DNA of 7,277 nucleotides from an uncultured Bacillota bacterium (GTDB lineage Bacteria > Bacillota > Clostridia > Peptostreptococcales > Anaerovoracaceae): positions 1-7,277 of the forward strand of contig CAMPBN010000054.1 in the NCBI GenBank assembly GCA_946638265.1. Direction: 5' to 3'. A program made the translations under genes and the position numbers. Under the pieces are notes generated by a model that was not told the origin of the DNA, ran no database searches, and saw only the letters and a program-made list of their open reading frames with translations. Positions 1 through 5,617 of this stretch are shown piece after piece (the stretch's first letter is position 1; the number at the start of each line of letters is the position of its first letter).

Positions 1-1
1 T

Positions 2-88
2 GCGCTCGCCCTTGCATTGGCAGATTTAATCGTGGTTGCGGGCGGCGATTCTGCCAACGCAGTTTTGGAAAAAGTGAAAATCTCTTAA
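2..88 (+). CDS. Possible 3' end of an unidentified gene entering from the left
   Basis: A reading frame open from the window edge ends with TAA at 86-88 and would give 28 residues beginning ALALADLIVVAGGDSANAV. Its alanine/valine-rich, Gly-Gly-Asp-containing sequence is protein-like, but I do not recognise the family. The first 39-nt palindromic unit (18-56) lies inside it, so the apparent coding look may be accidental. A second frame is also open from 1 to 180 with poor composition. This is only a candidate; sequence left of the window would decide it. Confidence 0.2.
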   Translation, partial: ALALALADLIVVAGGDSANAVLEKVKIS

Positions 89-395
89 AAATGATAAAAT
101 GGCAGAGCCTGTCACGTTTGTGGCTTCGGAATCTGCCATTTTCCATTGTAAAAGAGGCCGAAATGCGCAAAATAGGCTAAAAAGGCAGATTTATATTGGC
201 TGCAGGAGATGAAATCTGCCAGCCTGGCAGATTCCATCTCCTGTAACGTTGAGGCGTCTGCCAATTAGGCAGATTTTGGCGGAAATCGGAAGAAAACCGG
301 AAAAAATGGCAGATACTATCTCGTTCGCGGCTTTAGAATCTGCCATTTTCCCCAATTAAGGCGCGCTCGAGGGCGGTCGCGGCGGAAGTGGCAGA
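18..395. repeat. Phased array of 39-nt palindromic units with GGCAGA/TCTGCC ends
   Basis: Five units each span exactly 39 nt and carry 7-nt ends, (T/A)GGCAGA on the left and TCTGCCA on the right, with 25 nt between: 18-56, 100-138, 183-221, 225-263 and 307-345. Start-to-start distances are 82, 83, 42 and 82. Half-sites AGGCAGA at 267-273 and TGGCAGA at 389-395 lack right partners but fall on the same roughly 41-nt grid. Linkers are 43, 44, 3 and 43 nt. In units 100-138 and 307-345 the arms extend to 11 bp (AAAATGGCAGA/TCTGCCATTTT). Cores have diverged while the ends are kept, which suggests repeated protein-binding sites or small hairpin elements. It is not a CRISPR array. Function is unknown. 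Confidence 0.85.
201..245. repeat. Long near-perfect hairpin formed by adjacent palindromic units
   Basis: Left arm 203-221 pairs with right arm 225-243 over 19 bp with one A-C mismatch (212 against 234) and a 3-nt GCC loop (222-224). A G-U wobble and a T-A pair can extend it to 201-245. It joins the right half of the third unit to the left half of the fourth and shares the core CAGGAGATG, so the fourth unit looks like an inverted copy of the third. No T-tract follows, so it is not a terminator on the + strand. Confidence 0.8.
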
Positions 396-483
396 ATCAC
401 AGCGCAGAATGCGCATCAAAGGTAAAAAAGGCCTCGAGCGGAGTTGCCCATCTTTGTGCGCGGGGCAGTTCTGCAATAATCAA

Positions 484-515
484 AATAAAGAGTCGAGGGG
501 CGCCTCTTATTTTTT
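484..515 (+). terminator. Probable intrinsic terminator downstream of the palindrome array
   Basis: AATAAAGAG (484-492 region) can pair with CTCTTATT (504-511) with one bulged A, around a loop of about 11 nt that itself contains GAGG/CCTC (495-498 with 503-506). Six T residues follow (510-515). It would end any transcript coming through the palindrome array and insulate it from the promoter beginning at 519. The stem is A/T-rich and bulged, so confidence is moderate. Confidence 0.45.
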
Positions 516-518
516 GTA

Positions 519-547
519 AAGACAGAAAAGTCGCAATATGTTATAAT
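519..547 (+). promoter_or_regulatory. Extended -10 promoter for the six-gene operon
   Basis: A perfect TATAAT lies at 542-547, preceded by TG at 539-540 with one base between, which is an extended -10 element. AAGACA at 519-524 matches four of six -35 consensus positions at a 17-nt spacing. Transcription should start near 553-555, leaving an untranslated leader of about 265 nt with the 48-nt repeats before the ATG at 821. Confidence 0.7.
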
Positions 548-550
548 CGT

Positions 551-790
551 GGAGTGAAGAGAAACGGGCTTGCGGCGTCAAGAGCACTGCAGGTTCTGAA
601 CTGAAATCGAAGCGGGCTTGCGGCGACAAGAGCGCTGGCGGAGCGAAACTGAAATCGAAACGGGCTTGCGGCGGTGGGAGCACTGCAGGTTCTGAACTGA
701 AATCGAAGCGGGCTTGCGGTGTCGAGAGAACTGCGGGGCCTGAACTGAAATCGACGCGGGCTTGTGGCAGGAGAGCCGCCGCGGCCGGAA
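551..790 (+). repeat. Tandem 48-nt repeat array in the operon leader
   Basis: CGGGCTTG recurs at 565, 613, 661, 709 and 757, exactly 48 nt apart. A 26-nt core, beginning AACTGAAATCGA and ending GCTTG(C/T)GG(C/T), occupies 599-624, 647-672, 695-720 and 743-768, with a degenerate copy at 551-576. The 22-nt stretches between cores are related to one another; those at 577-598 and 673-694 differ only at four positions near their left ends. The fifth unit decays after about 768. The period is a multiple of three and the + frame is open from 547 to 794, but I see no start codon or ribosome binding site for it. The array lies between the promoter and the first gene, so copy-number change could alter leader length or structure. 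Confidence 0.9.
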
Positions 791-820
791 CGTATTAACG
801 CATGAAAAAGGAGACGGAAA

Positions 821-1720
821 ATGAAGATGAGAAATGTATTTTGGCGCAGCGCGCTTATTCTGATATTGGCGCTGGCGTTGGCGGCATTTGCGGGATGCGG
901 GCAGACAGGCAGCGGAGAGGGTGGCGATGACCCGGCACCGGACTCGAATGCGCCTGTACACGTAGACTCGGTGGAAGCGCTGATCGAGGCCATCAAGCCG
1001 GGCGCTGAAATCGTGATCGAGCCGGGAAAATACAACCTTACTCATTTCCTGAATGACTTTTCGGACTCAAAGGATCGCGACGAATGGAACCAGACCCACG
1101 ACTACGCGCGCATAGACGAGGTCTTCGACGGCCAGGAACTCTGCATCGTCAACGTGAAGGGCTTGAAAATCTCCGGCGGCGACGATGATAGAGCCAATAC
1201 CGAGCTGGTGACGGAGCCGAGATATGCAGATCTTTTCGAGTTCAGACATTGCGAAAATATTGAGCTTGAAAACCTGACAATGGGCCATACGGACACGGGC
1301 GAATGCGTCGGCAACGTGCTCGATTTCGCGACTTGCACGGATGTAAACCTGCGCAACATGGATCTCTACGGTTGCGGCGTTTTCGGAATCGGGTGCACGG
1401 ATGGCACGGGCAATGTCTACGTCTTTGATTCCACCATCCGCGATTGCTCTTACGGGACTTTGGCCGTGGACGAGCCGGACGGCGAATTTGTGTTTACTGA
1501 CTGCAAATTCACGGGTTCTGACTGGGGCGGGTATTTCAATTATACGGATAACAGCGACCTGACTTTCAAGGGCTGCACATTTGGCGACAACGAGACCAAT
1601 TGCTGGTATTTCGATGAGAGAGCAAAATTCGAGGACTGCACGTGGGCTGAGGTGACCGAATATCCGGATTACAGCGAATACGACTATGATGTGGAGCCTG
1701 ACGACGGCGGCCAGGGCTGA
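821..1720 (+). CDS. Cysteine-rich beta-helix-like lipoprotein
   Basis: This 299-residue protein has a lysine/arginine start, a hydrophobic segment (about 7-24) and a lipobox-like FAGC with Cys26, so it should be lipidated and held on the outer face of the membrane. A Gly/Ser/Asp linker follows. Residues about 45-275 show short strand-turn repeats such as FTDCKFTGS, FKGCTFGDN and FEDCTW, typical of a right-handed parallel beta-helix of the pectate-lyase-like fold. There are 12 cysteines including the lipidated one, many at the same place in successive rungs. The C-terminus is acidic and Tyr/Asp-rich. No catalytic residues of a known lyase are evident, so ligand and activity are unknown. AAGGAG at 808-813 lies 7 nt before the chosen ATG; the ATG at 827 would be too far. 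It is the first gene of the operon, 19 nt before the HD gene. Confidence 0.85.
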   Translation: MKMRNVFWRSALILILALALAAFAGCGQTGSGEGGDDPAPDSNAPVHVDSVEALIEAIKPGAEIVIEPGKYNLTHFLNDFSDSKDRDEWNQTHDYARIDEVFDGQELCIVNVKGLKISGGDDDRANTELVTEPRYADLFEFRHCENIELENLTMGHTDTGECVGNVLDFATCTDVNLRNMDLYGCGVFGIGCTDGTGNVYVFDSTIRDCSYGTLAVDEPDGEFVFTDCKFTGSDWGGYFNYTDNSDLTFKGCTFGDNETNCWYFDERAKFEDCTWAEVTEYPDYSEYDYDVEPDDGGQG

Positions 1721-1739
1721 TATGTAAGGAGGAAACAAC

Positions 1740-2324
1740 ATGGAACTTACACTTGAAAGAGCAAAAGAACTCAACAAAGATCAGGTGACAGAAAAGTCGC
1801 TGATCATCCATTCGCTGAATGTTTGCTACGCTATGGGGGCCATGGCCAGGCATTTTGGCGAAAGCGAGGACCATTGGATGGCCGTCGGATATCTGCACGA
1901 CTACGACTACGAAAAGTATCCGGACGAGCATCTGCAGCACACTGAGGAGCCGCTTTTGGCAGCAGGCGTGTCTGAAGAGGACGTGAGGGCTATTATGAGC
2001 CACGGCTGGGGACTGGAAGGTAACGATGTTGAGCCGCTTACAAATATGGAAAAAAGTCTCTACACGGTGGACGAACTGACGGGCATCATCCAGGCATGCG
2101 CCAGAATGAGACCGCACGGCATTACGGATCTGGAAACCAAGAGCATTTTGAAGAGATTCAAGGATAAGAGGTTTGCCGCAAAGTGTGACCGCGAACTGAT
2201 TTCCAAGGGCTGCGAGATGCTGGGCATGGAGCTGGCCGAGGTGGCAGGGCTTTGCATCGAAGGCATGAGACCGCATGCGGCAGAAATCGGACTGCTGGGA
2301 ACCGAGGCCGGGACCGAAGAATAA
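1740..2324 (+). CDS. HD-domain phosphohydrolase
   Basis: This is a 194-residue soluble, all-helical protein of the HD superfamily, metal-dependent phosphohydrolases that often act on nucleotides or other phosphoesters. The ligand pattern is visible as His24, the His53-Asp54 pair in GYLHDYDYEK, and a likely fourth ligand Asp111. His64, His67 and His88 are further candidates. It resembles the stand-alone HD hydrolases widespread in Clostridia, whose substrates are mostly unassigned. AAGGAGG at 1726-1732 is 7 nt before ATG. It lies between the lipoprotein gene and apt (49-nt gap), a context that would fit nucleotide metabolism, but the substrate cannot be read from sequence. Confidence 0.9.
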   Translation: MELTLERAKELNKDQVTEKSLIIHSLNVCYAMGAMARHFGESEDHWMAVGYLHDYDYEKYPDEHLQHTEEPLLAAGVSEEDVRAIMSHGWGLEGNDVEPLTNMEKSLYTVDELTGIIQACARMRPHGITDLETKSILKRFKDKRFAAKCDRELISKGCEMLGMELAEVAGLCIEGMRPHAAEIGLLGTEAGTEE

Positions 2325-2373
2325 GACAAAATAGCGACAATAAAACGAAATTGACCCTATAGGAGGAACACAA

Positions 2374-2898
2374 ATGAAAAAGATGGAAGACTACGTGAGG
2401 ACGATTCCCGATTTTCCGGAGCCCGGGATTATGTTCAGAGATATTACCAGCGTGCTGCAGGACGCAGAAGGGCTGAAGCTGGCTATCGATTCCATGACCG
2501 CCCTTTTGGACGGCGTGGATGTGGACGTAATCGCAGGAGCCGAGTCCAGAGGATTTATCTTTGGTGCGCCTATCGCGTACAAACTGGGTAAACCACTGGT
2601 GTTGGTGAGAAAGAAGGGCAAGCTGCCTTGCGAGACTATCTGTGAAAAATATGAGCTGGAGTACGGCACTGCCGAAATCGAGATGCACAAGGACGCCATT
2701 CAGCCGGGCCAGAAAGTGGTGCTGGTGGACGACCTGATGGCTACGGGAGGCACGCTGGAAGCCAGCATTCGCCTGGTAGAAAGACTGGGCGGAAAGGTAG
2801 TGAAGGTCATCTGTCTGATGGAACTGGCAGGACTGAAAGGACGCGAGCGCCTGGCAGGCTATGACGTGGGCACTGTAATTCGTTACGATGGAAAATAG
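2374..2898 (+). CDS. apt: Adenine phosphoribosyltransferase
   Basis: The 174-residue product is the purine salvage enzyme that converts adenine and PRPP to AMP and pyrophosphate in the cytoplasm. Family landmarks are present in order: the N-terminal FPEPGIMFRDIT segment (14-25), the base/PRPP-contacting AGAESRGF (54-61), and the PRPP-binding loop VVLVDDLMATGGT (115-127) with Asp119-Asp120. Length matches the usual 170-180 residues. AGGAGG at 2361-2366 is 7 nt before the ATG. In many Firmicutes apt is next to recJ or relA; here it lies in an operon with an HD hydrolase and a surface HAD phosphatase, an arrangement I do not recognise. An 81-nt gap to the next start contains no convincing terminator. 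Confidence 0.97.
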   Translation: MKKMEDYVRTIPDFPEPGIMFRDITSVLQDAEGLKLAIDSMTALLDGVDVDVIAGAESRGFIFGAPIAYKLGKPLVLVRKKGKLPCETICEKYELEYGTAEIEMHKDAIQPGQKVVLVDDLMATGGTLEASIRLVERLGGKVVKVICLMELAGLKGRERLAGYDVGTVIRYDGK

Positions 2899-2979
2899 AA
2901 CTTTGGCGCCGCGCTGTGTCGTATCCGCGGCCGGCGGCGTGAAGAGACGCGAAGATGCGATATTGAAAGGAGAATGAGG

Positions 2980-4119
2980 ATGCAAGAAAACAGAGGAACG
3001 GGCAAAAGCTTTGCCGTAGGATTACTCCTGCTGATTGTGGCGATTGCTCTGGTGGCATGGGGCGTTTACGGACTGAACGGCGGAGCCGACACGGACGAGC
3101 CGCAACCTGCGATTTCAGGCGCAGAAGCGTTGTCTCTCTGGACGGAAGATGCGCCGGCAAAGCAGGCACTTATCGACTATGTTGAGGCAGTGACGAAAAA
3201 AGGCGGGGAAGATTTTATTCCGGTAGAAAACCGCATTGCTGTTTTCGATATGGACGGAACCCTGTTTTGTGAGACGGACCCGAACTATTTCGACCACATG
3301 ATCTTTCTCTATCGCGTGACGGAAGATGAAAACTACAAGGACAAGGCGAGCGATTTCGAAAAAGCGGTTGCCGAGAAGGTGAAGATTTTCAATGAGACAG
3401 GCGTTTCACCGGAGGGCCTGGAAGTGGAACACGGGCAGGCCGTGGCTTCCGCATTCGCGGGGATGACGCCTCAGGAATTCAACGACTACATTCAGGAATT
3501 CAAGAAGCAGCCGATGCCTGGCTATGAAGGCATGAATCGCGGAGACGCCTGGTATCAGCCGATGCTGCAGGTGGTCAGCTATCTGCAGGCCAACGATTTC
3601 AAGGTTTATATCGTCAGCGGTACCGATCGTTTTCTCGTAAGAGGGCTGGTGGACGGTTCTCCGCTGGACCTGCCGATGTCGCAGCTGATCGGCTCCGATG
3701 AAAAGCTGGTGGCTCCGGATCAGGGCGATGTGGACGGACTGGACTACACCTTCGACGATAACGACAAGGTGGTGCTGGGCGGCGAGTTTATCGTGAAGAA
3801 TCTGAAGATGAACAAAGTTACCGTCATCGTGCAGGAAATCGGCGAGCAGCCGGTGCTTTCGTTCGGCAACAGCACGGGCGATGCCAGCATGGCGGAATAT
3901 GTGACGAGCAACAATCCGTATAAGAGTCTGGCCTTCATGCTCTGCTGCGACGACACGGAGCGTGAGAACGGCAACGTGGAGAAGGCGGAGAAGATGCGCA
4001 GTATGTGCGAAGAATTTGATTGGGTGCCGGTTTCCATGAAGGATGACTGGACCACGATCTACGGCGAAGGCGTGCTCAGGCTGCAAAGAAACGAGCAGAA
4101 TGACGAAGAAACAAAATGA
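2980..4119 (+). CDS. Membrane-anchored HAD-family phosphatase
   Basis: This 379-residue protein has a basic N-terminus, one hydrophobic segment (about 11-32) and an acidic linker, so the catalytic part probably faces outside, attached by a signal anchor. The haloacid dehalogenase motifs are complete: motif I FDMDGTL with Asp90 and Asp92, motif II IVSGT with Ser213, a motif III lysine within KNLKMNK (273, 276 or 279), and motif IV GNSTGD ending at Asp301. A helical cap of about 120 residues lies between motifs I and II. It should hydrolyse a small extracellular phosphoester; the substrate is unknown. The upstream ATG at 2974 is only 1 nt from AAGGAG (2967-2972), whereas the ATG at 2980 is 7 nt away, as in neighbouring genes, so 2980 is preferred. 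The stop overlaps the next start as ATGA. Confidence 0.9.
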   Translation: MQENRGTGKSFAVGLLLLIVAIALVAWGVYGLNGGADTDEPQPAISGAEALSLWTEDAPAKQALIDYVEAVTKKGGEDFIPVENRIAVFDMDGTLFCETDPNYFDHMIFLYRVTEDENYKDKASDFEKAVAEKVKIFNETGVSPEGLEVEHGQAVASAFAGMTPQEFNDYIQEFKKQPMPGYEGMNRGDAWYQPMLQVVSYLQANDFKVYIVSGTDRFLVRGLVDGSPLDLPMSQLIGSDEKLVAPDQGDVDGLDYTFDDNDKVVLGGEFIVKNLKMNKVTVIVQEIGEQPVLSFGNSTGDASMAEYVTSNNPYKSLAFMLCCDDTERENGNVEKAEKMRSMCEEFDWVPVSMKDDWTTIYGEGVLRLQRNEQNDEETK

Positions 4120-4589
4120 AGAAGGAAGAAAAGACAAATGTGATGCGGCTTTTGGACGGCAGGAAGGTGGGCTACACCAGCCATTCGTATGAGCCGGATC
4201 CGACCAAGACCGGTGTGGAAATTGCCGGAATTTTGGGTGAAAAAGAGGAAAACGTTTTCAAGACGCTGGTGACGCGAGGCAGGAGCGGGGCTTACTATGT
4301 CTTCGTGGTGCCGGTGGCTGAGGAACTGGACCTGAAAAAGGCGGCAAAAGCGGCCGGCGAAAAGTCCGTGGAGATGATCAAGCAAAAGGAACTCTTGCCA
4401 CTGACGGGATATGTTCACGGCGGATGCTCACCAATCGGCATGAAAAAGCCGTTCCCGACGTTTATTCACGAGACTGCGGCAGGGCTGGATAAGATTTTTG
4501 TCAGCGCCGGCAAGGTGGGCTTTCAGATAGAACTGGCGTCTGCCGACCTGATGGCGGCCTCGGGCGCAAAACCGGCGAATCTGGTGTGA
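4116..4589 (+). CDS. ybaK: YbaK/EbsC-family Cys-tRNA(Pro)/aminoacyl-tRNA deacylase
   Basis: The 157-residue product belongs to the YbaK/EbsC trans-editing family, which hydrolyses mischarged aminoacyl-tRNA, classically Cys-tRNA(Pro), in the cytoplasm. Visible features are the N-terminal strand ending HSYEPDP, the conserved lysine in VFKTLV (Lys49), the FVVPV strand, and the signature GGCSPIG (102-108) followed by a Lys/Pro-rich turn. Length matches the family. The start overlaps the preceding stop by 4 nt (ATGA at 4116-4119), implying translational coupling; no strong ribosome binding site precedes it. An in-frame ATG at 4143 would remove family-like N-terminal residues. Specificity within the family cannot be assigned from these motifs. 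Confidence 0.93.
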   Translation: MKKEEKTNVMRLLDGRKVGYTSHSYEPDPTKTGVEIAGILGEKEENVFKTLVTRGRSGAYYVFVVPVAEELDLKKAAKAAGEKSVEMIKQKELLPLTGYVHGGCSPIGMKKPFPTFIHETAAGLDKIFVSAGKVGFQIELASADLMAASGAKPANLV

Positions 4590-4601
4590 AAAAGAGGGGT
4601 T

Positions 4602-5405
4602 ATGAAAAGGGCGATTTGGCTGATTTTGGCTGTGGTGAGCGCAGTTTACGGAGTAAGTATATTGGCGGTGGGGAGCGGGACGCTGTCGTTTGCCATATGG
4701 CTGGCGGCAGCGGCGGTTTTCCTGGCCGCTTTTTGGTTTTCAGGCGGCGGGCGGTGGCAGAGGCTGCCGATGGCGCAGCGCAGGGCGGTTTTGATTTGCG
4801 TGATCTTGGGAACTTCGGTTTGCGGAGTCTGCATGGGGGCAGAGCTTTCACACTTTAACGACCGCGGGCCCGCGAATCTGGATTTTGTCATAGTGCCCGG
4901 TGCGCAGGTGTATGCGAGCGGCCCATCCCTGGTCTACAGGTTCAGACTGGATGCGGCGGCAGAATATCTGAAGGAAAATCCGGACACGATATGCATCGTC
5001 TCCGGCGGGCAGGGCGCGAATGAAACTGCCACCGAAGGCGAAGCCGGGCGCGAATATCTGGTGGCGCGAGGAATCGAGCCCGAGCGGGTGCTGGCGGAAA
5101 CCAAAGCTTTCAATACAGCTGAGAATATCCGATATTCCATGGAAATAGCGGAGGCATCGATTGAAAATGGTGCCGTGACCACAGACGAAAGCATATCTGC
5201 CGGCGGAAGCGCAGCCGGTGAAAGCACGCCTGCCGACTTGAAAATCGGTGTCGTGACCAACAATTTTCACGTTTTTCGTTGCGTCTATTTGGCAGATAAG
5301 CTGACAGACTGCGAAGTGCACGGCATAGCTGCGCCGGCATTGCCGTGGTTCCTCCCAAACAATATGGTGCGAGAAGTGTTCGGCATATTGCGGGACCTCG
5401 TTTAG
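4602..5405 (+). CDS. Membrane-anchored DUF218 (SanA/YdcF-like) protein
   Basis: This 267-residue protein has three predicted membrane segments (about 4-23, 28-46 and 62-80) and a DUF218 domain. The domain shows the opening strand VIVPGAQV (96-103), the YRFRLDAAAEYL helix, SGGQG (134-138), a downstream acidic EGEAG stretch, an N-T-A-EN motif, and NNFHVFR with His223. DUF218 proteins such as SanA and YdcF are linked to envelope integrity or vancomycin tolerance, but the reaction is not established. A Ser/Gly/Ala-rich stretch of about 25 residues (near 190-213) interrupts the domain before the KIGVVTNNFH strand. A G-rich stretch (4594-4599) gives a short-spaced ribosome binding site. It is the last gene of the operon; its TAG lies in a 19-bp repeat and a terminator follows. 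Confidence 0.85.
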   Translation: MKRAIWLILAVVSAVYGVSILAVGSGTLSFAIWLAAAAVFLAAFWFSGGGRWQRLPMAQRRAVLICVILGTSVCGVCMGAELSHFNDRGPANLDFVIVPGAQVYASGPSLVYRFRLDAAAEYLKENPDTICIVSGGQGANETATEGEAGREYLVARGIEPERVLAETKAFNTAENIRYSMEIAEASIENGAVTTDESISAGGSAAGESTPADLKIGVVTNNFHVFRCVYLADKLTDCEVHGIAAPALPWFLPNNMVREVFGILRDLV

Positions 5406-5419
5406 AAACTGAAAACAAA
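5401..5419. repeat. Left copy of a perfect 19-bp direct repeat
   Basis: TTTAGAAACTGAAAACAAA here is identical to 6807-6825. This copy contains the TAG stop of the DUF218 gene and runs into the A-tract of the terminator. Together the two copies bracket the toxin-antitoxin module, as an attachment-site or recombination duplication would. No integrase is present in the window. Confidence 0.85.
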
Positions 5420-5443
5420 AACAGGGCTGCGGCCCTGTTTTTT
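5417..5443 (+). terminator. Intrinsic terminator of the six-gene operon
   Basis: ACAGGGC (5421-5427) pairs with GCCCTGT (5432-5438) around a TGCG loop, and flanking A and T runs extend the stem. Six T residues (5438-5443) follow. It begins 12 nt after the DUF218 stop codon and separates the operon from the toxin-antitoxin module. Confidence 0.93.
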
Positions 5444-5491
5444 CGTGCCCAGAGACGCGCGCTAGGTGGCGGGCGAATGGAAAAATAAAGA

Positions 5492-5539
5492 AAAAGTACT
5501 TGAAAATGGAATTAAATGTGGTATAATATGGAAAAGTAC
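5492..5539. promoter_or_regulatory. AAAAGTAC direct repeats flanking the distal toxin-antitoxin promoter
   Basis: AAAAGTAC occurs at 5492-5499 and 5532-5539, exactly 40 nt apart, one copy just before the -35 and the other at the expected transcription start of the distal promoter. Such placement suits an autoregulatory site for the antitoxin, but an 8-nt match is weak evidence alone. Confidence 0.35.
5500..5527 (+). promoter_or_regulatory. Distal promoter of the toxin-antitoxin module
   Basis: TTGAAA (5500-5505) and TATAAT (5522-5527) are separated by 16 nt, with TG at 5519-5520 giving an extended -10. Transcription should start near 5533. It lies downstream of the operon terminator, so the module has its own promoter. 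Confidence 0.75.
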
Positions 5540-5551
5540 CGCGAGAGGCGC

Positions 5552-5580
5552 TTGACAAAAGTTAGAGCAGAGATTAAAAT
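5552..5580 (+). promoter_or_regulatory. Proximal promoter of the toxin-antitoxin module
   Basis: A perfect TTGACA (5552-5557) is followed after 17 nt by TAAAAT (5575-5580). The predicted start near 5587 falls inside the palindrome at 5583-5601, so the same site could repress this promoter and block elongation from the distal one. Confidence 0.65.
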
Positions 5581-5582
5581 GG

Positions 5583-5601
5583 AATTACCCGAGAGGTAAT
5601 T
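5583..5601. promoter_or_regulatory. Candidate antitoxin operator palindrome
   Basis: AATTACC (5583-5589) and GGTAATT (5595-5601) form a perfect 7-bp inverted repeat with a 5-nt spacer, directly downstream of the proximal -10 and 16 nt before the toxin GTG. Its central CGAGAGG also appears at 5542-5548 after TACCG, suggesting a second weaker site. HigA-type antitoxins usually bind such palindromes to repress their own operon. Binding here is inferred from position and symmetry. Confidence 0.55.
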
Positions 5602-5617
5602 TAGAAAAGGGGCAACA

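Noticed and set aside
551..768. CRISPR array (26-nt repeats with 22-nt spacers)
   Set aside because: The intervening segments are homologous to each other (577-598 and 673-694 differ at only four positions), spacing is shorter than usual spacers, and no cas gene is present. It is a 48-nt tandem repeat.
547..797. Plus-strand open frame through the leader repeats
   Set aside because: It has no ATG, GTG or TTG start with a ribosome binding site and ends before the lipoprotein gene; kept only as a point for ribosome profiling.
802..933. Small ORF of 43 codons starting at ATG 802 overlapping the lipoprotein start
   Set aside because: The AAGGAG lies downstream of this ATG, so nothing drives its translation, and the product has no protein-like pattern.
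541..1045. Long minus-strand open frames across the 48-nt repeats, encoding 16-residue repeats such as ASPLRFQFRTCSALDA
   Set aside because: They are open because the period is divisible by three and they run antiparallel into the well-supported lipoprotein gene. No ribosome binding site or promoter was seen for them.
2906..2939. GC-rich inverted repeat (CGCCGC/GCGGCG) after apt as a terminator
   Set aside because: There is no T-tract after it and the next gene begins with a good ribosome binding site, so read-through is more likely.
4586..4858. Plus-strand 90-codon frame overlapping the DUF218 gene start
   Set aside because: It is an alternate frame of the membrane-segment region, with no ribosome binding site and unconvincing composition.
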